A stretch of DNA of 64,000 nt from Diabrotica undecimpunctata (GCF_040954645.1 NC_092807.1:84758608-84822607); one strand, 5' to 3'. Positions 1-11,090 are shown, counted from the stretch's first letter. Notes: generated by a model from the sequence alone, not told the origin. Made by a program: numbers and translations.

Positions 1-230
1 GTTCAAGTTCAATAAAAAGAAAATTGAAAGTCATGTTGTAAATATCGTGATTCAGATTATTATATAACGGAGAACTTATGAGCATGTGGCCTGTACTTAA
101 ATTATATCAAGTACAGTATGTAAAAAACAAATTAATTTTTTTGTCGCCCAAACACAAGATAATGATTTCTATCGCAATCTATCATAGTTCAAGAATTTGT
201 ATTAGTTATAAAGTGTGAATAGTAAATATG

Positions 231-244
231 TATATATATATGTA

Positions 245-293
<49 letters not shown>
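231..293. repeat. (TA)n microsatellite
   Basis: Imperfect TA dinucleotide array with TG interruptions on the left side. It borders the 3' end of the Penelope-like element that follows. Confidence 0.97.
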
Positions 294-298
<5 letters not shown>

Positions 299-356
299 GG
301 ATTTATAGTATCAGCAATCGATCTGTAGGAAATAAAACTCTATTTTTTTCTTTTAT

Positions 357-397
357 GTCTCAATATTTCGTCACGATTTTGTGACTTCTTCAGGAGA
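357..397 (-). other. Structured 3'-terminal motif of the Penelope-like element, hammerhead-like
   Basis: On the minus strand the sequence reads CTGAAGA, one extra A, GTCAC, a six-base loop, GTGAC, GAAA. This is close to a hammerhead ribozyme core (CUGANGA, stem II, GAAA). Penelope-like elements are known to carry hammerhead motifs in their terminal repeats. The perfect 5-bp stem (370-374 with 381-385) and the two conserved boxes are visible. The extra A after CUGAAGA departs from the consensus, and stems I and III were not established. Confidence 0.4.
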
Positions 398-1413
398 AAA
401 CTGTAAATTTATTAGAATAATTATTATATATATCAACAAAGTGAGTATTTCAATACTTACAACTAAGTAAAAATTTAAAAGAATTTTAGAAATGAAATAA
501 AATTATAGGAAGAGTCACTAGAGGATTACTGAGTTTGTTTTTAAAGGTTAAGATCTATCATATCATATACTGTTTAGTATGGTGCAGTAAATATTACTTA
601 AATGGTTGGTGTCTGTCTTATAATTGATAGATTCAGGAGTTGTATTAATGTGTAACATTTCAAGAAAAAGTCGATTTTTATAATTATCAACTTGTTCCAA
701 GATTTTTACATTATTAAAGTCAAAGTTATGTCCTGTCTTCAAGTGGTGGCCCACTAAGGCACAAGAGTTTTTTTGTATGCTACAGTCACTTTTGTGTTAA
801 GTGACACGTTGTTTAAGCCACTGTTGACTTTGCCCAATATAACAACATTGACATTGACTGCAATTTATTCTGTAAATTATATTACTCATTAGTGAATTTG
901 GAGTTTTAACTTTTATTTTTGAGAATATCCTTGAATTTAGAAGTGGATTCTATTACTTAATTTAATGTTTGGAAATGTTTTAAAAAGTGGGACAATTTGG
1001 TCTGTTAAATTTTTTATGTAAGGTATTTTTTTGTATGAAACTGGTTGTGGATTATTTATTAAAGCTCTATTATAAAAGTGAGTGTTATAAATAAGTTTTT
1101 TTAATATATGTTTTGGGTAGCTATTGTTTAAAAACATTTCAAAAAGTTTCTTTAAAATTACATTTAGGAAACTCCGATCACAGATTGTCGTTACACGATA
1201 TTTCATAGATACAATTGTGCTGAGTTTTTGATTTATAGGATGATTAGAATAATAATTTATAAATCTGCCGGATGCAGTATCTTTTTGTTACCAATCTAAT
1301 GATTTTGTTGTCATTAGTTCTTATAATTTTGGTATCTAAAAAAGGTATACTATTTTCATTTTCATATTCGACAGTGAATTGAATATTTTGATGAAGTGAA
1401 TTAAAGATCGTTT
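357..1413 (-). pseudogene. Penelope-like element, 3' part (RT C-terminus and GIY-YIG endonuclease)
   Basis: Penelope-like elements encode a reverse transcriptase followed by a GIY-YIG endonuclease. On the minus strand around 1400-1260 the reading is TVEYENENSIPFLDTKI, which resembles the segment after the RT catalytic box. Next comes RFINYYSNHPINQK (about 1265-1220) and an open stretch from 1206 to 937. The GIY-YIG core lies at about 880-720: INCSQCQCCYIGQS, then a coil region, then HHLKTGHNFDF (stop at 563). At least two frameshifts or stops separate these pieces, so it is dead. The element resumes upstream at 3056-3600, beyond an inserted LINE. The segment from 562 down to about 357 is the 3' UTR and terminal region. 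Confidence 0.82.
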
Positions 1414-3055
1414 GTCATCATCATCATATAACGGGGGTCCTACGGCGATTGCCGCTTCCCGCATTTCAGCCTCCATCTTTTCCTATCTCTCCAATCTCCC
1501 TCTTCTAAGCCTCTAGATTGCATTGTTTTTGTAATTTCTCTTCTCCAGGAATTTGGTGGTCTTCCCCTTTTCCTTCTTTCTGGCGGAACATACATTAAGG
1601 CTTTCTTTGGCCACCGCTCCTCCTCCATTCTCATCACGTGACCATACCATTGTAATTGCCTTCCTTGTATTCTATCTGAAAGAGTATCTCTAATTCCTGT
1701 ACGGTTTCGTATTTCCTCATTCCTGATTCTTTCCATTCTCGATACTCGACATGACCTTCTAAGATAATCCATTTCCACAACGTCTACTTTATCTCGTTCA
1801 TTCTTTGTCATCGTCCAACATTCGGCACCAAACGCGAAGTTTGGTATGCATCTTTATTTTATTAGACCACAGTAATGAATTCAGTATTCGGATGCATTTT
1901 TTCCCTTGGGTTATTCGGTTTTGTACATCTATCTTAACTCTGCCGTCTGCTGATATGATGCTTCCTAGATATTTATACTGGTTGCAGCCTTTTATGACTG
2001 CGTTTTCAAGCCTCAGATCTGTGGTATTTCCTCCAATTTTTAAATATTCTGTTTTGCTTATGTTTACCGTAAGCCCCCATTTGGCATATTCCTCAAATAA
2101 TTTTCGATTCATATAATTTATATCTTCCTCATCGGTTGCAACCACCACCTGATCATCTGCAAACAACAATGTATACAGAGTTTCTTGTCCCACTTCGATG
2201 CCCATAAATCTACATTTATTTCTCCAATTCCTCAATGCTTCTTGGACGTATATTTTAAAGAGTGTCGGTGACAAACAGCATCCTTGCTTTAGGCCTTTAG
2301 TGACTTTAAATTCATTTGAGGTTCTGGTTCCAATTTTTACACAACTAACTGCATTTTCGTACAATTTATATATCGCTCGGATATACGTCGAATCCAATCC
2401 GGACCTTTTGAGGACCTCAACATTTTCTTTAACGGGACACTATCATATGCTTTCTCAAGGTCTATAAATACCAAATGGGTCTCTCTACTTCTTTCGACAC
2501 GCTTTTCAATTATTTGTCGTAGGATAAATATATTATCAAGGCAGGATCTCCCGGTACGAAAGCCGCTTTGTTCTTCAATATCTTGTATCTGTCTTTCAAC
2601 TCTCTTCTTTAATATTCTGCCGTACAACCGGCCCACAGAGCTCGTCACACTAATACCTCTATAATTGGAACAGTCTCTTTTATTCCCTCTCTTATATATG
2701 GAGCTTATATAAGATTTATTCCAATCTTTAGGAATTTCCTGGTCTCCACACATACATTTATTGAAAAGGTCTACTATTAATTCTAAAAGTGCAGTCGGCC
2801 CATATTTAACCAGCTCTATGGGAATATCTCCAGGCCCTGCGGCTTTTCCGTTTTTAACCTCTTTTAAGGTTTCCGTCAATTCAGATAATGTTATTATAGG
2901 GATTTCCTGTCTTTCGTCTGTCTATTAATTCCCTTATGTTTTCCCATCTGTACTCTACTCTATCCTCTTTCAGCAGTTTCGTATAATATTCTTCCCATTC
3001 ATTTAACTTTATGAGAGAAATGTTGTCTTCATTTTTCTCATTTCTAAAAAATTTT
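1414..3055 (-). pseudogene. RTE-like LINE (reverse transcriptase and C-terminus) inserted in the Penelope-like element
   Basis: 5'-truncated non-LTR retrotransposon. Reading down the minus strand: linker LNEWEEYYTKLLKED (about 3010), RT start VKNGKAAGPGDIPIELVKYG (2879 on), CSNYRGIS, EQSGFRTGRS, FIDLEKAYDSVP, then after a frame change near 2340-2400 GLKQGCCLSPTLFKIY and the catalytic LLFADDQ (about 2165). The C-terminus has WYGHVMRMEEERWPKKA and RRKRGRPP (stop at 1440). The 3' end carries an (ATG)n-type tail at 1414-1427. RT copies RNA at nicked DNA; the endonuclease domain is missing. Frameshifts near 2350 and 1800 break it. No target-site duplication is visible. Confidence 0.88.
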
Positions 3056-3600
3056 GGACCAAGTGATAACAAGTCTGAGATATCTGGAGGTATGTCAACT
3101 GTCGAAATATTTTTAAACCATTTTGAGTTGTTTAGGAAAAGTACATTTGTGTCTAAATTGTTTATTAACGCATTAAATTTGTCAATGTTTCATTGTTTAG
3201 TTTTTTTTAAAGTCGATTCAAAACTGGATTTTAATCGATTAGAGTATTTACTGAAAATTGCAATGGTAACAAGATATTTTAGTTCAATTTTTATGTTTGT
3301 TATGGCACGACTTAAATATGAAATTTTATTGCATGTTACCTTAATCTCCAAAGATAAAGTTTTGCGACTTAATGTTAATATAAAGTTTTCAATTTTGTTG
3401 TTTAAAAATCGGTTTGTATTGGGAGTTAGAAGATTTTCAATGTTCTTTTTGCTGTCTTGGATATGTCTGAGTGATATGTTTCTTTTTCTGCATCGTAATA
3501 GAAATATTCTTCTGTTGGTATATTTTGCAAGCTGCTGGTTTGATGTTGACCATTTCTTCATTAACTTTACAGTGTGGATTCCATAGGGGTTACGAATATT
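3056..3600 (-). pseudogene. Penelope-like element, 5' part (RT N-terminal region)
   Basis: Minus-strand coding sequence includes an open stretch from 3561 to 3190 with KYTNRRIFLLRCRKRNI, a basic region typical of Penelope N-termini. Further on come NSKWFKNISTVDIPPDIS and LLSLGPKFF (about 3060), a conserved Penelope RT N-terminal motif. Right after GPKFF the reading passes into the LINE linker. The C-terminal RT and GIY-YIG parts lie at 357-1413. The RT palm, normally several hundred bases, is absent from both halves. A stop lies near 3189. Confidence 0.75.
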
Positions 3601-3673
3601 CTGATAAAAGCCTATCGTTTTTTATTTTTCAAATTAATTATTATGCTGATACTATAAATCAATATTTAAAACA

Positions 3674-3674
<1 letters not shown>

Positions 3675-3713
<39 letters not shown>

Positions 3714-3720
3714 ATATATA
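3675..3720. repeat. (TA)n microsatellite
   Basis: TA array with one TC interruption, just upstream of the Penelope-like element's 5' remnant. Confidence 0.97.
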
Positions 3721-3915
3721 TCGTTCATTTGGAAGAAGAGGGTTACATCTCAAAATGTTAAAGTTTTTTTTATTGCATCAATAGCTTCCAAATAATATGT
3801 CTTCTGCTATAGAAAAAATGGTTATATGTGTAAGTACGCTAGTGTCCGAGAGATGGCAGATGCAACTCTTTGTCGTTCCCCGAATTTAACGAGTTGACTA
3901 TACTCGTTAGAGTGT

Positions 3916-4430
3916 ATGAAAGAGGAAGAGAAGGCATATTTACAAGAAAAGTTCGATAAACATTTAACAGAAAAATACTTATCCAGAACAGAAAAAGATA
4001 TTGACCAAAATAGTGATGGTACAACTAAAGTAGTAGTTCAGCTATCTTCAAGCAGTTTTGTCTTGCCCAACGAAAATTTAAATATAATCTTCTATTCTAA
4101 TAATTGTGCAGGGCAAAATAAAATCTAAATAATTTGCCCATAAAATCAATAACTCATACATTTTTTGTCCCAGGACATGGACAGAGTGAAGGGGATAGTG
4201 TCCACGCTATGATAGAAAAACAGATAAAAAAAAACATAAAAAATCAAGTCCAATATACGTACCTGACCAATATGGGTGCGTTACTCGGACAGCTAAAATA
4301 ACTGGTACGTTTCAAGTCTTACACTCTCCGTTTTCTAAACAAATTGTTTTGCGGAAAGCCATTTTCATAGTTTTTATGCGAAGTTTTATAATGTTGATCT
4401 AAATTTTCGCGTTTACAAGGCCGACAAAGA
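3916..4430 (+). pseudogene. Fragment of an unidentified repeated insect gene (NIIFYSNNCAGQNK motif)
   Basis: The open part (3916-4128) ends NLNIIFYSNNCAGQNKI. A frameshift follows, then THTFFVPGHGQSEGDSVHAM and IEKQIKKNIKNQVQYTYL in another frame (about 4155-4265). The motif pair (F-Y-S-D-N-C-G-G-Q-N, then GHTQSEGDSVH) is familiar to me from a large family of uncharacterised insect proteins that look transposon-derived, but I cannot name its function. Several stops and shifts show it is a dead copy. The right limit is approximate. Confidence 0.55.
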
Positions 4431-4635
4431 CCGACAAACAAGACTAACACACTTATCTTTCACCATAGTAAACAGTATGTTTTACTCTTTTTCGCGGCAC
4501 TTATATCCAGTTTCAAATATTAGTGTAAATAATATATAACTAAAATGTTTTACTAGTAATAACCTAGTAATGAATGGTTAATGCTTGTCTAACAGAAATA
4601 CAATGCCGATACAGCACATTCGCAGTTTACATAAT

Positions 4636-4832
4636 TTATCTGTGAATGCTGATATGCCGAATCGGCATTATCGCAACTTTCCGGTGAAGAGGAAGAGATA
4701 GCATCATAATTATTTCGATCATGCACGTCGGTGAGTCAGGACAGTCCCCGTATTTTCTCCGTGAATCGCGATCGACTTCAAAAACTTTGGCGATCGACCG
4801 GTCGATCGCGATCGACCCTTTGAGCACCGCTG
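4636..4832 (-). mobile_element. hAT-like DNA transposon end
   Basis: On the minus strand the sequence starts CAGCGGTGCTCAAAGG at 4832, matching the usual hAT terminus style (CAG-GG-T-CTCAAA). It is followed by nested CGATCGACCGGTCGATCG palindromes at about 4790-4815. It interrupts a LINE RT sequence immediately to the right. The matching opposite terminus was not found, so the left limit is uncertain and this is a single-ended remnant. Confidence 0.5.
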
Positions 4833-5040
4833 TTCTAGATCACTGGTCATCCGCAAAGTTCAGGGAGAACAGTACGTCATTTCCTATGGGGATTCCCATT
4901 CCCTGGCAGTGGTTTTTTCAATTTTGGAGGACTGCCTCAATATATAAATTAAACAGTAAGGGTGACATACTGCATCCTTGTCTTAGTCCTTTAGTTAATT
5001 TTAATGGCTTTGATAGTCTATATCCCATTTTTAGGTAGGT
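4833..5040 (-). pseudogene. RTE-like LINE RT fragment interrupted at its catalytic box
   Basis: Minus-strand reading: KPLKLTKGLRQGCSMSPLLF, then NLYIEAVLQNWKK, then LNFADDQ (about 4850). These are RT motifs before and including the F/YADD catalytic box. The coding sequence stops just after ADDQ, where the hAT-like end begins. Only about 200 bases remain. Confidence 0.75.
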
Positions 5041-5149
5041 AAGAATAATGTATTAATATTAAAAGGTTAAATTAAGAAATGGCTAAAAGGGTGTAAAACA
5101 TCAAAGAAAGGAGCTTTTGTTTTATGAAGAATGTAAGCAATAAATAGAC
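5041..5149. other. Short intergenic spacer
   Basis: AT-rich sequence between two LINE remnants. Nothing recognisable. Confidence 0.6.
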
Positions 5150-5625
5150 AAAAAAATAAACTATATTTGCAGTACAACTAAGAAGAACATGAGAAAGGCG
5201 CATAAAAGTAAAGAAGAGCGAAGAAAGGCATATAAAATATGCAGAAGGAAGAAAAGATGGTTTCAAAATGACCAAATACTAAAAATAGAAAAAAAATTAA
5301 CTTAGTGTAATACTAAAGGAGCATTTCAATATCTGAACCAGCTCAGAAAGCGATATAAACATAGAACATACACCGATATATTATGTGTAAAACTGTTTTC
5401 AACCATAAGTTATAACACCATTACAAAAAGTCTGCGCTAGGCAGGTCACCTTTTAAAAAAATGGATAAACAGAACACCTAGCAGAACTAGCAAAACGTTT
5501 AGTGGAACAATGGGGTGTCGGTCAGTGAAAAGACCAAGGAGAACGTGGTTAGGTAAAATAAGCACCGATTTTAGAAAGATGTTGAGGGTAGGTAAATGAA
5601 GAAAAGAAGCCTAAGACTTAATATA
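5150..5625 (+). pseudogene. RTE-like LINE fragments (linker region and C-terminal tail)
   Basis: Plus-strand reading at 5200-5345 gives KSKEERRKAYKICRRKKRW, then KGAFQYLNQLRKRYKH, typical of the basic linker between endonuclease and RT. At about 5505-5600 comes GCRSVKRPRRTWLGKIS and DFRKMLRVGK, a C-terminal GRPRRTW-like motif. RT is missing between them, so an internal deletion has joined the two ends of the coding region. Stops are frequent. Confidence 0.6.
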
Positions 5626-5991
5626 CATAGACTAATATAGATAATGACGTAAAACAAGAACTTAATATCTATTTAATGAGTGAGAAAATAAGAAAATACT
5701 AAATAAAATGTAAATAACATAACCAAAATTGATTAAAAACGAAATCCAAAAGGAAGATGCATTGTGTAGGATGCCCCTTAAAAAAATGGATCGAAATTTG
5801 CTGCTGAAATAGGCAACAAATGCCAAAACTTGTAATGCAAAATAAGAAGTTATTTTTAACTGTTACCTATTTAGACTCCTATAATAATAATCTGCTTTTT
5901 CTCATATAATGTAAGAATTCTTTTAAATTCACGTCACAAAACTACATAACTGCAAATCCTATCGGTAAGTATATTACTGATATTTCATTCT
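5626..5991. other. AT-rich spacer, nothing recognised
   Basis: Short ORFs only, no family motifs in either strand by eye. Confidence 0.5.
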
Positions 5992-6006
5992 TTATACAAG
6001 ACAGAT

Positions 6007-6190
6007 TATTTATTCGACTCAGCCTGAATAAAATGAGTACCTTGGTTAAAACCAGGGGTAATAATAGGCGGTTGAAGCGTAGCACTGGCCATGTTACCTT
6101 CCTTGTATACCGTAGGCCCTAGATATAGCAGACTACCCTGCTATACTCCCAAAGCCGCGAAGCGGTATAAAACGGGAGACTATTATTATT
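6007..6190 (+). mobile_element. SINE-like short retroelement with target-site duplication
   Basis: An insertion of about 184 bp ends in (ATT)n and is flanked by a perfect 13-base duplication, atacaagacagat, at 5994-6006 and 6191-6203. The match extends to 15 bases if two T-containing positions shared with the tail are counted. Short length, a simple-repeat tail and direct flanking repeats are the marks of a LINE-mobilised SINE or a 5'-truncated LINE 3' end. A possible weak B-box-like ggttaaaacc lies near 6045. No coding potential. Confidence 0.75.
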
Positions 6191-6203
6191 ATACAAGACA
6201 GAT

Positions 6204-7439
6204 GAAGGAAAGCAATCTCAAACTTTTTAATATACTATTGAAAAAAAATCTAATATATTAAATACAAAATGTACTTTAAAAATATTGTTCATAAATCTTT
6301 TATTTCTCAATTTTTTGAAAGGTAACATAACACACATGGCAATCTAAGTAATGATTTCTTCCTTGAATGCATTCTCCTTGAAAGAACGTAGCTGTAAGAA
6401 ACTATTAAGTGTTCCAAGAAAAATATATATTGCCCTTTAAAGGTACTAAACTGCAAATTGGTTTTCATTGTAAAATCCCCAAGATTTTAAAGTCCGAACA
6501 AAAGCGGCTCTTGTTTTACGACGACAGAAAGACGGCAGCCACAATTCCCTTACTAATTACAAAAAATGGGTTTTCTTGACGAAAGTTTTTTCCCTGTCGC
6601 AATTTGAAAAATAATGTTAGTCATAAAAGAGGCAGTAAAAGATAACCTTGTCTGAGACATTAAAAGAGTATCGAACAAATTTTACGAGTAAGAAAGGTCT
6701 GGTTAACTAAAGAATACTTATATGAAACTAAGGGTCACTTAACGATCTTCTTAAATACAACGTTTACAACAAATACAAAAAAGTCAGAGCTAAAAAGATG
6801 AATTTTCTGATTTCAAAGAAGTATTTTTGAAATAACTTTACGGATATATACATAGTTCGTCTAAATATCCAAATCTAGCAGAAAGACAAAAACATAGTTT
6901 CGCTAATATAAAATTGATGGAGCTACAAAAAATATCATCCTTAATAAAAGTAGTATTATAGACATTATCGTTATCATTGTTATTATACGTATAAGTAACA
7001 ACATTGGCAAATTTTATTCAAATCGATCCTTAATTTATGTGATTAAACGTCTTGCCGCGCATTTTTTTATTTTTTCCATGGCTAAATTGAGTTAATTTGT
7101 TTATCTTTTTGGTGTTTTAATGTGATTACTTTTCTATATTAAATCTGCCAGGTTTATTGTTTCTTATTATAATTTTCCTGACTTCTATTTTGATAAGTAT
7201 ATGTTTTTGTACTGAACTTGTAAGTTATATCCAACACTACATGGTACAAATCTATACATTTAAAAAAAATAATCTTCGCATCTTCGCATGATGTTGACGA
7301 CTATATTGACCCATTTTATTTTATTCACTGCATCCAGAAATAGATTAGTTGATATTAGGTCAGACCGTTTTCTACAATTGTCCAGCCGGGATATATGAGG
7401 CACTCTTGTCATGAACAATTGACTCTAGAACTCTAGAAA
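6204..7439. other. AT-rich spacer, nothing recognised
   Basis: No sustained ORF and no family motif seen on either strand. Short A- and T-runs only. Confidence 0.5.
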
Positions 7440-8430
7440 CTAATTGTTTTAATTATTTCTTGTTCTTCTGCTTTTTCTTTTTATGCAGACATGACTGTCT
7501 GCTTCTCGATGTGCTTCTAGTAAGTTGTCGTTCCATCGTTTTCGTGGTCTGCCTACTAATATCGTCTTTCTATTGGGGAACCTTCTCTTGTCGTATTTAC
7601 TTCTCTATTTGTTATCATTCAGCTTATATGATCATTCTATTCTACTCTACTATTTCTCACCCAGTACCAGCTCCACCTTGCATCTACGTCGTACATCTGT
7701 ACTTTTAGCTCTGACCCATAGTGTTTTACCATTTTTTTAAAGTGTTTTTATCTCTGCTGTTTTTTAACATCCTTTTTGTCCTCTCTGTGCCAGGTTGTGT
7801 TTCTGTCGAGTATGTCATATTCGCCTGATGATTGTTTTGCAAATTCTGCCTTTCATTTCTTTCCCGATATTTTTATTTCTCCAGATTGTTTCACTAAGGT
7901 AACATGCTTCTCTGCTTGCTCTCTTTACTTGATCCTCCACTTCTGTTTCGAGCTTTTCATATCTAGATAAAGTGATGCTTAGATGTGTAAACTCCATTAT
8001 TTGTTCTATTATCTGACCTTCTAGCACCAATCTACATCTTACTAAATTTGCTGTTATAACCATGCATTTTGTCTTTTTTGGAAAAATCAACATGTTACAT
8101 TTTCTGGCGGTTATATTAAATCTATGCAGCATACGTTGTAAAATATGATCACTTTAAGAGAATAGTGTTGCGTCGTCTGCACAGCAGATTATTTTTATTT
8201 GTTTCTCTTGCATTTTGTATCCTTTTTTAGTTCTTAATTTTGATATTATTTCATCCCCAATCAGGTTGAACAATAAAGGACTCAGGAAATCTCCCTGTCT
8301 TATCCCATTGCCAGTGTCTTTTTTTTACATAAGTAGTAATGTCTTGGCCTAGTTTGAGCCCCTTAAAATTCGTGATGTTAATTGTGCATTGTTCGTATAA
8401 GACTCGTAACATGCGTCGGCAGCACTACAT
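7440..8430 (-). pseudogene. RTE-like LINE, 3' half
   Basis: Minus strand: GLKLGQDI near 8360, then an RT segment with ICCADDATLFS (about 8190-8160; C-A-D-D-A catalytic box). An open stretch follows from 8132 to 7815 containing KKTKCMVIT and LVRCRLVLEGQIIEQI. The C-terminus at about 7570-7460 reads GRPRKRWNDNLLEAHREA. Frames change several times and stops are present. The palm and fingers upstream are lost (5' truncation near 8430). Confidence 0.8.
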
Positions 8431-9518
8431 TTCAAATGCCTTTTAACATTTGGTAACATCTTCTGTTAGACTTTAACTTTCTTCCCCCGACTAAAGAAAA
8501 TACTAGAGAAACAATATAGGAGAATTCTTATGCGTATTTTAATATTTAGAGATTATAGAGGATATTTTTTAGGCGGATAAAAGCGCTTCTATTTTTTGTA
8601 TAATATTAACTTATTTTGTATAATAATTAAAAATTTGAAATTTTGTATAATATAAGTATAATTCATTTTTTATTCAAAACCATAGCTTTTTAAATCGTTC
8701 TTAGCTGTGTCCTATTGTGGCCTTAAAATCGTCCATAATAGTATTTACTTCATGTTTTTTCTGAGTGTTAGGAAGTCTATCAGAGTCATAGAAACCTTAT
8801 CTTTCCATTTTAGTAGATTTGGCTGTAGGCCTAGTTGCGTAAACATGAATAAGTTTTATGTTGAAAGTTCTGGAGTTAATCTTAAAAAAAACTCTCAAAA
8901 TTCGCTACGTTCTAAACTGTTGATGTTTAGACGTTTAATTTAAAAAATATCACCATAAGAATAATAGATAAAAATATTGTTTAAAAATGGATATTTTTCT
9001 TAAACAATTAAAGAAATCTAATGTTCAATACATGAACGTAGATATATTTTTCTAGTCTTTAAAATTTCGCTGTTAGAATAAACGAAACATCCTGCAAGCA
9101 TAAATTAAACATATGTACGTACATGGTACCATCTGATAATTGCTGGTTAAAAAACGGTCGCATAAAAATTTCTATTGTTACTAATTCTAAACAATTCTCA
9201 GCGCGGGTAAAAGTGAAAAACAAACACTTTTCCCACAATTATTTAATTCAAGAAACAAAATTTTTTATCTCGTTGACCTCCCGTATCTTCTGAAAAATGT
9301 ATTGTGTAAAAAATAATTTTTAGTCATTACATCTGGATTTTGTAAGAGGTTAAATTTATTTTATTTTCGAATACTTGCACAATACATTTATCTACATAAA
9401 TCTCTCCTCATTCTAAAGTACCATTGCGTAAATAGTATTTATAAATTTGCATTAGGCGGAAATCCGAGTCTTCTGGAAAACTTTAAAAATCATTGAGACT
9501 ATGAACATAAACTCCACT
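8431..9518. other. AT-rich spacer, nothing recognised
   Basis: One open stretch (8707-8943, plus) of 78 codons has no recognisable family. Composition matches non-coding surroundings. Confidence 0.5.
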
Positions 9519-10535
9519 TTAACCCTTTCATTACTGATTTCATTGTAGCTAAATAAAATTGTTTATAATGACGTTAATGATATTGGTTGATATATAGAGG
9601 ACATGGGACATATCTGTCCCATTATTTTTGAATGATGGGATGAATAAATCCCATCAGTAAAGAAACAAACTTACATTCAAAATAAAAAATGTGCATGACA
9701 CAAAAAAAACATTACTTCTTATAATTGAATTGTAAAAAAATAAATTGTGGTAAAAAATAATTTTTGCATAGAGTGCATAGAGGTACATTACACGCTGTAC
9801 AAATAATCGTAGTTCGAGTTTCTGATTTATTTTGTGAACATCAAAAGCACCTTCTAGTAGGTATTTGTTGTGGCAAATGATCTCCAATGTGATCATCTAT
9901 TCCTGTCGTTTAGATATTCTTCCAGAACGACCACTTATTCTTATTTTTACATTTGATTTGTAATATATTGTTGGACACATGTTTTATGGAATACCTTAAA
10001 AATAATCCAAGAATTTCAATAGCATACACAACTAATCTATAAAAAACTTTTATCCGCCATTTTGCAGATTTTCGGTACATATCATATGTGCTAACGTTTT
10101 GATCAGCCAGATTGACTCCTCCCATAAAATTATTGTAAAACAGAATTGCTTCTGGACAAGTGAACTCAGTTTTTTCTCCAGTTTTCAGCTTTCTGTTGAT
10201 AACTACACCAGTCCTACTGTGACAATTGGACATCAGCATCACTTCTTTCGTATCTTTATACTTAGTCGCTAAAATTCCTTCGGATTAAACTAAAAACTCA
10301 GCAGATCTTCCTTTGAATTTAGTCTTTGATTCGTCGATGGACTTTACAAAATTTTGTTTACCCGATTGGCTATATAGATTTCTAAACATAAAAAATTTAG
10401 GGTGTTTAGTAGGTTGAACGAAGTGAAAAATCTATCAAAGCGTAAACACACATCTGGTTATCGTATGGTGTTGGCTAGAGTTTCAATAACTCGTTCTCCA
10501 AGAGTTACAGTAGGTCGTGTGCATTCTTTTTTTAA
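9519..10535 (-). pseudogene. piggyBac transposon, 3' half of transposase and 3' terminus
   Basis: The element ends at a TTAA (9519-9522) followed by CCCTTTCATTACTG, the expected piggyBac target and terminus. Coding on the minus strand: [13 protein letters not shown] (about 10510), CLRFDRFFTSFNLLNTL (10420; its D aligns with the second catalytic Asp), KDTKEVMLMSNCHSRTG (10245), and FYNNFMGGVNLADQ (10120; third Asp region). After a stop at 9910 comes the Cys-rich tail RRCFWCSQNKSETRTT then ICTACNVPLCTLCK (about 9850-9760). piggyBac transposase cuts and pastes at TTAA. The N-terminal half and the other terminus are missing, cut off at the (TA)n array. Confidence 0.87.
9603..9655. repeat. Subterminal palindromes of the piggyBac end
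   Basis: Two inverted repeats sit inside the terminus: atgggaca-tatc-tgtcccat (9603-9622) and gatggga-8 nt-tcccatc (9634-9655). Such subterminal repeats are candidate transposase binding sites. The role is inferred. Confidence 0.6.
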
Positions 10536-10537
10536 GT

Positions 10538-10558
10538 ATATATATATATATTTATATG

Positions 10559-10622
<64 letters not shown>

Positions 10623-10623
10623 G

Positions 10624-10676
<53 letters not shown>
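10538..10676. repeat. (TA)n microsatellite
   Basis: Long interrupted TA array that truncates the piggyBac on its left and abuts a LINE tail on its right. Confidence 0.97.
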
Positions 10677-11062
10677 TCAAAATACTAAGGAAGATATTTG
10701 GACCAACCCAATGCAGCGATGGTTCGTGGAGAATTAAAATGAATCACGAGCTGGATGAACTAATGCAGAGCGCAGATATTGTCAGATTTGTAAAGTCACA
10801 AAGACTAAACTGGCTTGGTCACCTAGAAAGAATGCCAGATAATCGAGCTGTAAAAGTAGTCCAGAGATGGAAGCCCCAAGGAAACAGAACAAGAGGAAGG
10901 CCCCGTAAAAGATGGATAGACGACGTAGAGAGGGATCTTAAAACCATGAACATCAGGCAGTGGCGAAGGAAAGTATCCGACAGGGCAGAATGGAAGAACA
11001 TTGTTAAGCAGGCCAAGACTCACAAAGGGTTGTAGCGCCATTAGAAGAAGAAGAAGAAGATA
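10677..11062 (+). pseudogene. RTE-like LINE C-terminal fragment with 3' tail
   Basis: Frame reads [12 protein letters not shown] at about 10680, then continues into an open stretch (10739-11035) with SQRLNWLGHLERMPDNRAVK, TRGRPRKRWIDDVERDLKTM and RAEWKNIVKQAKTHKGL. This is the conserved C-terminus of RTE-like ORF2. The stop is followed by an (AGA)n-type tail at 11043-11060. Everything upstream (endonuclease, RT) is lost. Confidence 0.88.
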
Positions 11063-11090
11063 TATATATATATAGATATATATATATATA

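Noticed and set aside
563..1206. Two small host genes on the minus strand
   Set aside because: They are pieces of one broken Penelope-like element, joined by GIY-YIG motifs in the sequence between them.
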